Origin: Amphirosellinia nigrospora
Taxonomy: Eukaryota; Ascomycota; Sordariomycetes; Xylariales; Xylariaceae
DNA length: 64,000 bases
Direction of reading: 5' to 3'
Assembly (NCBI GenBank): GCA_004123355.1
Contig: SCHM01000001.1
Location: 12,100,193 to 12,164,192, forward strand
The position numbers and the translations under genes are program-made. Of the stretch, positions 35,119 through 46,944 are shown one piece after another (position 1 is the first letter of the stretch; each line of letters opens with the position of its first letter). The notes beneath the pieces are model-generated. The model made no database searches. It was not told the DNA's origin and was given only the letters and a program-made list of their open reading frames with translations.

Positions 35119-38103
35119 AATGTAGGACGACAAGCAGTGAAATAAGCGGCGCCAGACGACCAGCTAATCAGAAAAGCGAGAGATGGGATGGGCGATCTTT
35201 CTTGGCGCGGCTCTGGTAGAATGGGCTGGTGCAACAACGAAATATTAGTAAAGAATGGGTGCTATCATTTTCCTTTCGACAATGGACAGCAAGCGATCAT
35301 AACCAAGGCACCGTTGATAGCAAGATAGGGTCGGGACGTGTTATTGGTATATGTAAGTCGTTCGCGATGAATCAAGCAAGGAGTGTCGCTAGAGTCGCAG
35401 ATCTCAGATGGATTTGGCAATAGCCGGCTGACCAAGGACATAGACTAGAGAATTAAACACGAGCAAAGAAAAGAGGGATCGACCAAAGCTCGCTCATCGA
35501 CCAGGACAAGACCAGACTATACAAGAGAGACGTTACAGGAGAAGGAGCATCACAGATCGAGATGTGATATGGAGGTGATGGCGATAGCGATGGTGATGGT
35601 GAACAGAGAACAGAGAACAGATTGCGCTGCGCCGGCTGCTGCGATGGGATAATTGTACAGTAGCCTAGGGAGGTGCATTGCATGGTGTAGGCAGGGTCCT
35701 TCGTTAGGGAGACGAGAACTCGCCGTATCCTACCACCATTCTCTTGGCTCTTGGCTCTCTTGGCTCTCTTGGCTCTTGACTCCTACTCTTGGCATCGTAT
35801 CGGGATATTTTGAAAAGTGTCCCGAGTCCCGGCTGGATCTAGCGTAGACAGAGGTCTGGTTCTGGAGCGCGGGCGGTGCCAATTGAGTGCGTCCAAAAGT
35901 AGAAACGGTCTCGTGTGCGTCCGCGAGCTGTCTTGGCGGGCTTCCCTTCGTATGCGGCAAGTAGATAGTGCTTTTTAGCAGACGACATGTTTGTATAAAG
36001 CGTGAAAAGACCATACCTTACCTACAGTACGGAGTATATGGAGAGACATTCAAGGTTAGTGTCTATTAATTGGCCGAATGTGGAGTCAACTTCCCTCAGG
36101 CACAGTATATTACTTATTATATACGGTCCACTTAGAGTTCGGCTAAGTGGGAGTAGCTGAGGTTATAGCCTGAGACCAGTAAGTGCTGTACTTTAAGCTG
36201 GAATTTATGTGTACTGTAAGCGTTAGCAGGCTGATACTGTGCTACGAAAGAACACAACGGTTGTTGTTTTGTTTTGAGGTAAGTAGCCCTGATCGCTGAG
36301 AAGTATACTGTATTCAAAGGTAGCGAACCTACCAAGTATAGAATTCATCCGATGTGAGATAGTCTAAAGTTCTAACCCATAGGTATGGAGGAAAAACATT
36401 ACTGTGCTGCAAGCTTTACGGAGTATGTTAAGCACCTGGTTCTGTATTTTGATAAGAATCACTATCATTCCTTTTCGGTACCACGTTGAAGGAATGGACA
36501 TATGAAAATATACTGGCTAAGACGTTTTGATAACGGGGCTGATTCTATTCTTACTTTTTTGCTTCCAACATTCTTATGTGCAACATTCGGTAGTATTTTT
36601 GGTTGGGTTGGAATAGGGCTAGAATAAGGCGGGACCCATCTCCCTCACACCTGGCAGGCCCTAGGTACACTAGATCCAATAGTCACCCTCTAGTCTTCCG
36701 TCGGCAGGTACATAGTGTTGTCTCGGCCCCTGCGTCCAAAATGTGGCGATGCGGAGGGCAGAGCGGAGAATAGCGTCGTCCCACCTGACCGAGACAGTGG
36801 CATACATATAATAAGTAAAGTCAACAAACCTGACCTACCTTAATACCCAGAAGAATGTTGATTCCTGTTAATGGAAGGTCCGTAGTTGAGGGAATTTCAG
36901 GATTTACGAAGACGATCGGCCAGTATTGAGCTGATCCTGTTGATGAGTCTCCAACAGTATCGACGGATTCCCCAAATTCCTGCTAGTGCCGAGGCATTGT
37001 GGAATGATGTATAATGTTGTATGCAACAACAATTCGTCCTGGAGAGTCTAGATCTGCGCCCTAACCAGATTTTTGCAACCTTACGGGAGACATCGCTTAC
37101 TGCGCGTCCATCACCCCATTTGGGATAGCCCAGCACCTGTGATAGAAACGACTCAACGGACATGGCGCATAAACGGATTCTAGCAAGTTAAGGCAAGTAA
37201 CTGTGATGCGAAATTTGTAGGTTTTTGTTCCGCCCACTCTAACCCCATCGATCGTGGGATTTTATTTCCCCAATTCCAGGGTCTAGCAAGCGTCGATCAT
37301 CGTGCGGGGTGCATGTTCGCACACGAGCAGCCTTTGACCGGATTTCCGAGCCGTACCATGGTCAAACAGATGCACCGGCCGGTTGTGCGCTCTCCAAATT
37401 GAGTCGGTGTTACTCTCCGGTAAGACGGTAATCTAGTTGATGGTTATGGCGAAAATGTGTCGGGTTCTTGGCCAGGCGTCTACCGACAACCCTTGCTACC
37501 TGTCAAGCATGAGCTTATCGGCCGGCCACTGCTGGATAATGTGCTTGAATTCCCACTCCTAGCCTGTTGTCTTGTCTATCTTGCATTTTATATAGATTGG
37601 CGGAACGGCCAAGTGGCCGAGGATTGGGTCGAAGATGGCCTGTGAAAGACCCATATTGTGTCGCGATACCCGGCCTGATATTGCTCATTTCCTTATTGAA
37701 CAAGACACTTCAAGATTGCCATAAGATAAGTGTTGGGATGGACTTTCGTCGGCATGGGAGCCTATTCGACTCGCCCGGCCCCTTGGCGGGTTTCATTTAT
37801 CTATCGTACACGCTGCATAAACCAACCTATAATTATCACTCAACTGCGGGGTGATTGACGGATTATCACCAGACGTCACATTGCATCGCCGAATCGGTCG
37901 CGAAAAAGGCACGGCAGAAGAGGTTCAACCGACAGCTACAACACCAATGGTCCTTGGCCCCGCCACGTGTGGAGATAATGCTGAGGTACAAAACAATAAT
38001 AGCCTGAGACCCTGACATATGGGCCACTCAGTGTGCCGAATGCAGGACGAGGCCCTGTTGTATGCGCTCCCGGCCTGACCCGGCTGACTCGGCGGCGTCA
38101 CGT
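35119..38103. other. intergenic with short low-complexity repeats
   Basis: Mannosidase promoter at the left end. At 35740-35780 a CTTGGCT/CTCTTGGCT word repeats about five times, and at 35575-35625 there are GATGGYGAT and AACAGAG repeats. From 36000 the sequence is plain and AT-leaning. No gene is seen. Confidence 0.5.
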
Positions 38104-38922
38104 ATGGCCACGTCAGACAAGGAAGACAGCGCATGTCCCCCATCAAAACCCCAGAGGCGCCTCAGTCAGAGCCCCATTGGGCCCGAGCCCTTGCTTCTCC
38201 TCGCTACAACGTAGTTCATTGCATCAAGCGATCCCCGATCTGTACAACATCAATCCAATCCCCCCACGACAGCACAAAGTCCCACGGCATCACGGTACGG
38301 TATAGCGGATCACATCGCGACAGACGAGGACAATCCGTTCTCGCTGCTCTTACCACTTGTTGTCAGATGATGGCGTTGGCCGAAACCCAACTTGTTGATC
38401 TCAAAACGTATCGTGTCGACCAACTAACCTTACGCTCTTAGTTGTGGCCTTGATCCCCATCGCTGACATACACCACAACCTTTTAAGCCTGCTCGTGGAC
38501 GTCAAGAGGCGGCATAGACGAAACCTCAGGTGTTATCAAACCAAGGCTCAACTACATATCCTCAGTCTGGGAAACTCTTCACACTCCAGCCCCTAGGCTC
38601 GGCCAACTATTCACAATGCACGCACTATCCAGCTCTCCCCCGTCACGGCCCAAGAGTATCCTCAAGACGCCTAGCGGTCTGGACTTACAAATGCGACCCG
38701 GAGCTTATCATCGGCATCGAAAAAGAGCGCGGCGTTCGATGATGTCGCTCGGGACATTGTGACCGGGGCAGAGGTGCCGCAGAGCCCGATCCATTCCTCC
38801 GAGTACCGCGCCTTTCACAAAGAGTATCGGCAGGAAGTGGGAAGAGCACTCCTACTCGCCAAGATCGACGGGATGTACGATGACGTGGTTCGACGACTCG
38901 ACGTGAAAGTAGAATCATGAGA
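38104..38922 (+). pseudogene. unidentified gene or gene relic in shifting frames
   Basis: Coding-like sequence that I cannot assign. It begins MATSDKEDSACPPSKPQRRL (ATG at 38104), later gives ADHIATDEDNPFSLLLPLVV in the same frame after a stop, then from about 38510 IDETSGVIKPRLNYISSVWE and SRPKSILKTPSGLD, and in another frame FDDVARDIVTGAEVPQSP, IHSSEYRAFHKEYRQEVGRA and DGMYDDVVRRLDVKVES before TGA at 38920-38922. At least two frame changes and one in-frame stop are present, and an intron near 38390-38440 is possible. It may be a live gene hit by the same one-base gaps as its neighbours or a true relic. Confidence 0.4.
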
Positions 38923-39455
38923 GGCAACCCTACTTATCCCCGCGCGGCAACAAAAATATCCGACACGGAATCCCAAACGACAGATGATGTTAATGGCGTT
39001 ACTGGAACGTTTGTACAACAGTGTGTCCATTTGATTTTAAATCATACATACCCTTTGGGCGGCCGGAGTGTTGATGACTTTCGGCCTTACGTTACACAGC
39101 ACCCATTCGCGCAAGGGTTGACCCGCAAGTTGGTCGTGTTAGAATTCCTTACGGGTGCTACTGAGTTATGTCACCAGATCAAGTCGCGCCCACGCCAACA
39201 TGGCCAGCTATGTTGTGTTTGTGAATTAAAAAAAAAAAAAAAAAACAAATCATGTTCAACAGATTCGGTAGGAAAAGAAAGGCGATAATGGGAATGTGTA
39301 AGCTAAAGATGGATCGGTTTAGGCCCCAGATTGCCTTTTTCTTGCACTTTATAACATGTTCACTACAATATTAGCTCCTTTACAAGAATGTCCTTCAATA
39401 TATTCCTAACCTAGTCTGCTTCGCTTCTTCTCATGATCAACACCCGCCCTACCGC
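38923..39455. other. intergenic with an A-run
   Basis: Holds a run of about 18 A residues at 39229-39246. No gene is recognised. Confidence 0.5.
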
Positions 39456-40415
39456 TCACGTTCCGTTTTTTGGCCTCAACATCGGGACACATGGTGGTGG
39501 TGTTTCGGGATATTTATGCTTCATGTCCTTTGGCATGAAACCGGCTCGCTCGAGAATTCTCATACCGCGGCCGCCGCCATCAAGATAACAAGCGTAGCCG
39601 AGATCGTCCGCGAGTTTTGTGACCCAACCTACGAGTGCCGTGGCGTTCCCTCTATAGCGCCACGTCGGCTTGGTTATCAAAAGTTCGATGTCTATATAGT
39701 ATCCAGAGTGGGTGTTAGCTCTGAATGGTACAGCGCCGTACTTACAATCTTCGTCTCATCAATAACGCACGTCCCATCGCCCATCTTCGGGTCGGATACA
39801 AGATTGAGAACAGTAACGCAGGATATTGTTAAACTAGGGATGATAGAATAGCAAGCACTTACACACGTGACCCTCTTTAGCTACAGCTAGGTGGTGAACC
39901 TTGGCCATGGGTTCGAAGAAGCTGGCTAAGCGTTCCTCACTAATGTCCGGAAGATCATCAGCACGGCTCCAGCGCCGCCTCCACGAGCTGCCGACGACAG
40001 TCTGCCCCGGTTTCACGATGTGTACGATAGCGAGAGAGACTGGTCTTCCTGTTGTTGCCATGATTCAGTTTTCGGTATCAGCCCAGTTCTTGTCAATTCA
40101 TAATCAAGACTCGGAGAGCGGGGGAAAAAAAAATTCGCCCTTGGACTTCGTCTTGGGTGGATGCTACCAGAGACACACAATCAATCGCGTTTGTCTGATT
40201 ATCTTGTCTGATTTAACATACCATTAGCACTCCGCACCACAAGCACCTTGCTTTCCGGGCGATAATACGACTGCTGGCCGAGGAAGTTCTGGAAGCTGCG
40301 CTCCAGCCACGTGCGCCCACCGTCGGTGTGCGGAACGTCGACTCGGCCGGCCGCTGAATGCCTCCCAGAACATATCGATTAAGTCAGGGATATCGTTTGG
40401 TGTCGCCAAGCTCAC
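39456..40415 (-). CDS. GNAT-family N-acetyltransferase
   Basis: Acetyl-CoA-dependent N-acetyltransferase, about 205 residues; the acceptor is unknown. Exons are 40415-40222, 40048-39863 and 39691-39456. It starts MSLATPNDIPDLIDMFWEAF, the usual first helix of fungal GNAT proteins. Exon 2 has GRPVSLAIVHIVKPG and ERLASFFEPMAKVHHLAVA. Exon 3 carries the acetyl-CoA loop WRYRGNATALVGWVTKLADD, then CYLDGGGRGMRILERAGF (beta-strand plus the helix before the conserved Phe). Splicing HV to YIELLITKP across the 171-bp intron keeps frame. One frame change lies near 40345 (FSGRP, then VDVPHTDGGRTWLERSF). No clustering partner is seen. Confidence 0.8.
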
Positions 40416-41281
40416 TTTGGCTGTTGGTATCGCTGCCTGCCGTTCGTGGCACGGCCATCATCGGACCGGACTACCTTTGAGCAGGCTTTCTGATTATCTC
40501 GTCTTAAATTTACCCGTTGAGGATTTAATTATATTGACTATAGCGGTTTGGTTTCTGATAGGAAGTTATTTCGACACCACATAAACGTCCGAGGCGCGTT
40601 AAGATGCCTGAGCGACATCTTAGACCATCCTATCATTGCGACCTAAATAAGCCGCCGAGGGGATTTCTAAGTTGGACGACAGAGATGAGCTTAATTCAGA
40701 TACGACCTGCCGTCATGAATCCAAATCTCATCGCTGGGCCCGGAGCTTTGAAAGATCAAATACTGGAGGTTTGAAGGGGCGTCATCGCGCGTCATCGATT
40801 CGTGTCGTCATATGATCCTAGACTGTAGTGATATAATAATGCCGACATATAAGTACGTGCATCCGTCTAATGGCTCCATAAAACCACCAGCATGAACATC
40901 AATCGAAATACAATCATGATTTTCTCAGCCAATATTGAATAGACTGGCCATAGCTTTTGATGGACAATTCTCTCGGAGCCCAAGTCTGCGGTCGGCGGGT
41001 ACTACGGATATTTAGCCCGCATTTTCAGCGCAACAATCGGAACAAAAGATGATGACTACTTCTGTCTCTTTATAATCAAACCTTCCTAGGGTTGGAACGG
41101 TCAACTAGAGCGCAATGATATCGTACGACGGTAATAACCTTGAAACCAAGTGTATGGTCGACATGCAGAATATCCGCCTACAATGCATGGCAAGATTGGC
41201 GTCATATGCAAATTCATGATGTTCCCACCTTTTCGTTTCATATGAATGATCGTAAAATCCGGCTTTTCTCAACGAAACCTC
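40416..41281. other. intergenic, nothing recognised
   Basis: Upstream region of the acetyltransferase. No repeats or coding signal. Confidence 0.5.
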
Positions 41282-41374
41282 GCCCGTGTAGGTCAATCGG
41301 TAAAGCGGAAGACCCTTAATCTCAAGGTCGCGGGTGAGTAGACTGTCCAGCCCCCAAACCGACCAGTCTTTTTT
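41282..41374 (+). pseudogene. tRNA-Lys(CTT)-like relic with Pol III terminator
   Basis: The first 55 or so bases (41282-41336) follow a fungal tRNA-Lys: GCCCGTG acceptor, D arm around GTCAATCGGTAAAGC, the anticodon loop CCCTTAA with CTT, and GGTCGCGGGT leading into the T arm. The T loop lacks the TC of TTCGA, the D stem has two mismatches and the 3' acceptor strand is missing. A T6 run follows at 41369-41374. It is either a decayed tRNA gene or the head of a tRNA-derived SINE. Confidence 0.5.
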
Positions 41375-42470
41375 ACTTTCTTTTGCTTCCGCTATTTGGC
41401 TTCTGTTTTTCGTCTTTACAATCAGTCTAAATTCTCATCTCCGTTTTAGACCTTATCATAGACTCGTAAGCAATGCGGCTGCGATTCGAATATAACGTGA
41501 GAAATAAGCCGCCCCCTCTCTCTCTCGTTAGTGAGGAGATCTATCTGAAGCTGTCTATCGCTCCGCGAAATTTTCATATGACTGCATTAAACCGACCCGG
41601 ACTACCGGTAACCAAACTCACGCTACCGTAGATACTTGTAGTGTACAGCCTGGTCAATAAGCGCAGTGAGGTAACGTACTTTGGCGTGATTGTCAATTCC
41701 CGCTGCATCTCGAAACTAATATGTACATCATGTGTCGAAGTAGCCGCCGATAAGCAAGGATACAATTATCTAATTGCTTTTGCCGACCAAGTCGTGCGCG
41801 CACACTAGTGTACGCTATAGCTGCAAGCGAGCGGCAACCAAGCACGTTTCCCAAATGATTTGACATCTTGGACTAAAAATAATCAACGCAAGTGAGCCAT
41901 CGCTGGAAAACTGCCGGTCACGTAACGATGCGTCTTCTGTCTAGCTGCCTTGGGCAGTGAGTGACGCTGAAAAGAACGCGGTATACTGTAAGTGGGTAAG
42001 ACTTGGCAGGCCGTTCCCACTGATAAATGCAGGGAGCGTTCTCCAGATACTTTACACCAGCAAATCAAGGCGCGAACAGTAATAGTGGTGCAATCAAATG
42101 AGCTAGGGGGCGATGGGACAATGTCAAAATGTCTGACAGTTCCCATCACATTGGACGCCGATGATAATGTATACACACCATTACCTGTAATCTAAGACAG
42201 GCCTGAATCTAAGAGGAAACCGCCCCCATTCAGCATGATACGTTTATGGCGCCCCATTGAATATGTGTTCTGCTGTAAGATGCCCTTACATATCCCTCTT
42301 CCTTCACATTCATATTCATCTCGCCATTTAGCTGCTTGTTTGGCCTGGTGAACCCCTGTTTCTGGCGTTACAACGTTACAATAAACATTGAAGGTAGCTC
42401 AGGCACTGGACGTATAATAATAGTGTAACGCCCTACTTGCCTAGCCAAGCGACGGTGGGGGCTCAGGACC
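41375..42470. other. intergenic, promoter of P450 at right end
   Basis: No gene recognised. It ends GGGGCTCAGGACC before the P450 ATG. Confidence 0.5.
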
Positions 42471-44200
42471 ATGGCCCAATACGTCTGGATTGGCGCGGCT
42501 GCGCTTCTCGCGGCCGTCTGGGTTGTACAGCAATTCTGCTTCACGATCCGATTTCCGTCGAATCTGCCTAGGATTGGTGGCGGGTCTAGTTTTAGCCTGC
42601 GAACACGATGGAGGTATCACACCGGCGCTCGAGAGCTATATAGGGAAGCCTATGATAATGTGAGTGTTACCTTGTTACCGAAAATACTGCAGATGACTGG
42701 GTCTTTGTGATTGACTGCTTATAACGGACATATAGTACTCGAAGAAAGGCAAGACCGTGCTAGTACCCGGGCTCGGGTTCCGCGACGATGTAATTCTACC
42801 GCCCACCGCCTTGCGCTGGTTGCAGCGCCAGCCTGAACGCCTGGTGAGCGCGATAGCTTCGCAAACCGAAACTATTCAGCCTTTCTATGGCCTCGGACAT
42901 GACAAGTTCGTTGCAGATCCCTGGGGTGGGATGCTGGTGAAGACAGACTTGAATGCGGTTTTGGAGAATGTCTGTGCAGCCATGAATGACGAACTAGGTC
43001 TCGCGATCGCTTCTCAATTCGGAACCGATACCGGTGCCTGGAAAGAGATTGATCTGATGCCCGCGGTTCGCATGATTGTGTCACAAGCCGCTACACGATT
43101 CACTTTGGGAGGATCGCCTGCTGGTCGTAAATTATGTGGGTTGAAAGCATTTTGCCGCACAGCACGACGCCGAAATGAATAGTTACTAAACTTACGTTTA
43201 GGTAGCAACAGGGGATATTTAAATGCATGTCTCAACAATGCGGACGCGCTTGTGATAAGTGCAGGATTAGGAGGTGCAAGCCCAAAGCTTCTACAGCCAA
43301 TCCTAGGTCGCATCGGTGCCATAGCTGCCAAACGAGAGATAATTAATCTTGAGAAATATTTCGAGCCAGTATATAGGGAAAGAATGAAGATGTTGGAAGA
43401 GCAGGAAACCAATCCAGGCATGGAGATGCCGGAGGATCACCTGCAAATGATGCTACGTTATGGATTGAAAGAACGCCGGGAAGAAGCCCTAAGCCTACGG
43501 GACATGACGAAGAGGCTTTGCGTCTCCAACTTTGGCTCAATGCACCAAACGAGCCTTCAAGTTGTGAACATGCTTCTCAACATTATAGACTCAGATGCTG
43601 AGTTTGACACTATCTCGGTCTTGCGTGACGAGGTCGCTCGGGTCTTTAGCGATGACAAGCCATCTGTCTGGGACAAGACCAGAGTAGCAGCCCTGACACG
43701 GGCCGACAGTGTGGCCCGCGAGACACTTCGATTAAATTCATTCTCATCACGCAGTGTGGCACGGAAGGTTATGAGCGACGGGCTAGTGACCGAGGGACGG
43801 GATTGCTCTCCCTAAAGGGTGTACGGTATCATTGATTGCGTACTGGTTGCAGACGGACGGCGACGCTTTCGAGAACCCGTTTAAATACGACCCATTCCGA
43901 TTCTCGCGTGTTCGCGAGGCGGAGCTAGACGAGCAGGGGAAGCCGGGCCTCCCAAGTCTAAGCTTCGTGTCAACCGGCACGCAGAACCTCGCGTTTAGTC
44001 ACGGGAAGCACGCCTGTCCTGGTCGATTTCTTGTTGACTTTGAGCTTAAGATGATCATTGCTTACGTGTTGATGCACTATGATCTCGAGTTCCCATCGGA
44101 ATACAATGGCAAGAGGCCGCAGGCTCATTGGGTTACGGACGCAATTTTCCCTCCAGAAGATGCCAGAATTAGAGTCAGGAGGAAAGTACCGGCAGTGTAA
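42471..44200 (+). CDS. cytochrome P450 monooxygenase
   Basis: Membrane-anchored haem monooxygenase of the fungal group that includes ent-kaurene-oxidase-like and similar secondary-metabolite P450s; substrate unknown. Exons are 42471-42659, 42736-43126 and 43202-44200. The N-terminal anchor is YVWIGAAALLAAVWVVQQF. The I-helix region (NFGSMHQTSLQVVNML) lacks the usual acidic-Thr pair, having HQTS. The K-helix ExxR is in ARETLRLNS. PFKYDPFRFSRVRE is the PERF-like region, and the haem-binding Cys is in FSHGKHACPGRFLVDFE. One frame change near 43798 separates SDGLVTE from GIALPKGCTVSLIAYWL. It is convergent with an MFS exporter 0.5 kb away, a pairing often seen in small metabolite clusters, but no backbone synthase is in the window. 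Confidence 0.9.
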
Positions 44201-44743
44201 ACGCGGTGCGGCATGTCACTAATCAGATATTATGCACAGCAATAAAACTAGACTTGAATATTTACCAGGTTTACCATGCGAGGTTCCGTTAATTCTGAGG
44301 GTTTCGCCGCCGCCGCCGCGCCTTGATACTATATGTGTAATTTGCTATGACACCACATTTTGGGTCTATTATTTTAGGAGCCCCTTTTGGACCCTCTGGG
44401 CGTGGCTTTACTATAAGCTAGCCGCGCCACCCGAGTTGCACTTTTAACCATGACCAAATACTTGCCTTGAAATGATACAATCCCAGTATTACGTTCACTC
44501 TTCTTGCTATCTACTTCGTAGGTTAAAGCGTAGAGGTTGCTTTGATTAAAGAAAAGACGCGGTAATCTTTTCTGTGCTTATTGTAGCGCCAAAATCTCCA
44601 GGAACAAATTATTAGATAATTTGACTATATACAAAAATAAGTCTATAGAACTGTATGTCTTGTGAAACTATACATGACCCTCTCCGATGAAGCGGTTGTA
44701 ATACATGTCTCATATTCCCACTCGTTGCCTGCTAGGCACAAAT
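44201..44743. other. convergent 3' region
   Basis: Between the ends of the P450 and MFS genes. Contains a short GCC trinucleotide repeat (about 44307-44320). AT-rich from 44580, probably both transcript ends. Confidence 0.5.
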
Positions 44744-46944
44744 CTAGCAACTTTGCTTTGTTGCTTCTCCACCGGCTCCATCGAGACGATGCTCACTCTC
44801 ATGCTGGCGAGTTAGGTCAACATTCCGAACGAAAATGAGGCTTATCACAAGAGCGACAACCGAGATGCCGAGGTAAAATGAGAAGACCCCGGTGAATCCA
44901 TATTTATAAGCATCAATCACCTTATCCTTATAGGCACCAGCAGGGAGACTATGCAAGACGCTGATGTAGCTTTCGGCCTGCTTAGCAATTTCGACCGGAA
45001 GTCCGAGCGAGCGAAGCTTGGTCGCCATCACGTTTTGAAATATCGTACCACCTATTCCAACTCCCAGCGCCATGCCAAACTGTCGGGCGAAGGCGTACAT
45101 TGAAGCGGCTGCGGCCTCGTCGCCTCGTTTACACATAGCTTGCGAGGCGAAATTCTGCGCATTGAGGATGGCGCCCTGCCCTATACCGAAAAGGAGGTAT
45201 GTCGCAACCCAGACGCCAGGGCTGTCATTATGCGGCCAGATAAGGAAGATTCCGTTACCGATACTTCCGAAGAGCCAACCGACATAAATAGGGCGGCAGT
45301 AATTGTTGTAGCGCGTCACGAGGCGACCGCAGATGATGCCGGTAACAGTTATAGTGAGGGTTGCTGGCAGCATTGCAGCACCCGTCTCAAGTGGGGAGTA
45401 GCCTTTCACGGATAAGAAGTAGAATGGTCCGCTATACTCTTATGTTAATTATAGTCTCTAGTTAAAGATCCTCAATGAATAACTTACTAATACAATAGCC
45501 CGTATAGCTATTATCATGATGCAAAAATTAGTTTCAATCAATATTGCTTAGCCATGGAAGGAATTCTTACCACCATACCCTGTATGGAACCGCATAGATA
45601 CCCTATGATCGAGGGGGCATTATGATATAGACTGTGTCTTAAAAAAGCCTGCTTTGCCCAGAGTTTCTCGTACACCAGCGTAAAGAGCAAGCCTGCGAAG
45701 CCTATTACCAAAGGAACCAGTGTTTGAGGGCTATTCCAATCGAACTATATTACAATGAGGTTAGCACCGCTTACGATTTTATTCTAACACACATTTTCAG
45801 CATCGTGAGATGAGTGCTCAAGCTGCTCCAGCCCCTGAACCGTTGTGGTGTTGCACGTACCTTTGAGCCACCCCAGGACACAGCTATGAGGAAGGATGTT
45901 GCGGACCCAGTAAAGATAAAAGACCCAAGCCAATCAATACGCATCAGCTTTTCTGAAAAGGTTGCCTTTTTCGGCTTCAGAGTCAACAGATAAGGCACAG
46001 CGATAAGACTGAAGCCAAGGAAAGGGAACATAAGGTAGAATATCCAACGCCAAGTAGTGCCGTGTACGACAGCACCGCCGATGATGGGCCCGATCGCGAG
46101 CCCGAGAGCCCAGGAACCTAGGCTATGAAGAGTTTTATCAGCGCTGGTCTGGACCGAAACAAGCTCGCGGGGGTTACTCACGTCACTCCGTACCACTTCG
46201 GGCGCCATCGTAGAGGCACAATGTCAGTCTGGATGACCAAACCCAAACTATGAATACCCCACCCCGATGCCCTGGACAGAGCGGCCTGCTAGCAGTGTTC
46301 CGATGTTCTGCGCCGTTGCGCAGAGAATAGTGCCGACAGCGAAGGCGATAAGGGCGAAGGTTAGACAGATAGGTCGACCGAAAACTTCACTGACGGCACA
46401 TATAACGGGCATTGTCACCGCATTGACAAGGAGGTACGATGTACCGATCCAGAAAGCTTGCGTAGCGGTCGCTTGTAAATCTTGGGTTATCGTCTATTCA
46501 AATCTGTCAGTGCCTCTTCGTGACACGAATCCCGTACAGCAAGGAGGAAAGGGGGGCGCTTACGCTGAGTGGTGTGATGACTATAGTAGCATCGAGGGCG
46601 ACAATTAAGCTAGTGATAGCGACTAGAATCTCTTGTGGTCAGTTATTGCCATTAGGAACGTGGATTATGAGGGTTTCGGAGGGGTTTCGGCATTGGAGCA
46701 AAAAGGAACCCGGTGCGCGCAAAAGGACTAACAAATAGTCCTGAGAATCCTTACGCGTATATATTACAGCCTTCTCATGCATAGATGGCTTCCACTCCTC
46801 TTCGGGTGGATTCTGGGCCTCGTCGGCGGCAGCTAGAGTATCTGATCTTGGTTCACGGAGCTTCTGACTGCCGTCAGAGTTCCGATAGTCGGACACGGAG
46901 GTGGTGGCGGACTCTGCCTTAGACGCAGCACTAGGGGCCGGCAT
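44744..46944 (-). CDS. MFS drug/metabolite exporter (DHA2-like, 14-TM type)
   Basis: Major facilitator antiporter likely to export small molecules. The start at 46944 gives a hydrophilic N-terminus (MPAPSAASKAESATTSVSDY). Helix 1 starts ILVAITSLIVALDATIVITP. The motif-A-type segment is SEVFGRPICLTFALIAFAVG. Motif C region: ALGLAIGPIIGGAVVHGTTW, then RWIFYLMFPFLGFSLIAVPY. The C-terminal half has YSPLETGAAMLPATLTITVT and MYAFARQFGMALGVGIGGTI. At least four introns, including 46754-46632 (acceptor CACAAG); others begin at PLS, after WYGV, after GGSK and around 45420-45560, where a mini-exon is possible. One frame change lies near 46255. Convergent with the P450. Confidence 0.85.

Noticed and set aside
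37597-37645. tRNA-like words (GGCCAAGTGG and GGGTCGAAGA)
   Set aside because: Box B does not match, spacing is too short and no cloverleaf forms.
42471-46944. Secondary-metabolite cluster around the P450 and MFS exporter
   Set aside because: No polyketide synthase, peptide synthetase, terpene cyclase or prenyltransferase in the surrounding 40 kb.
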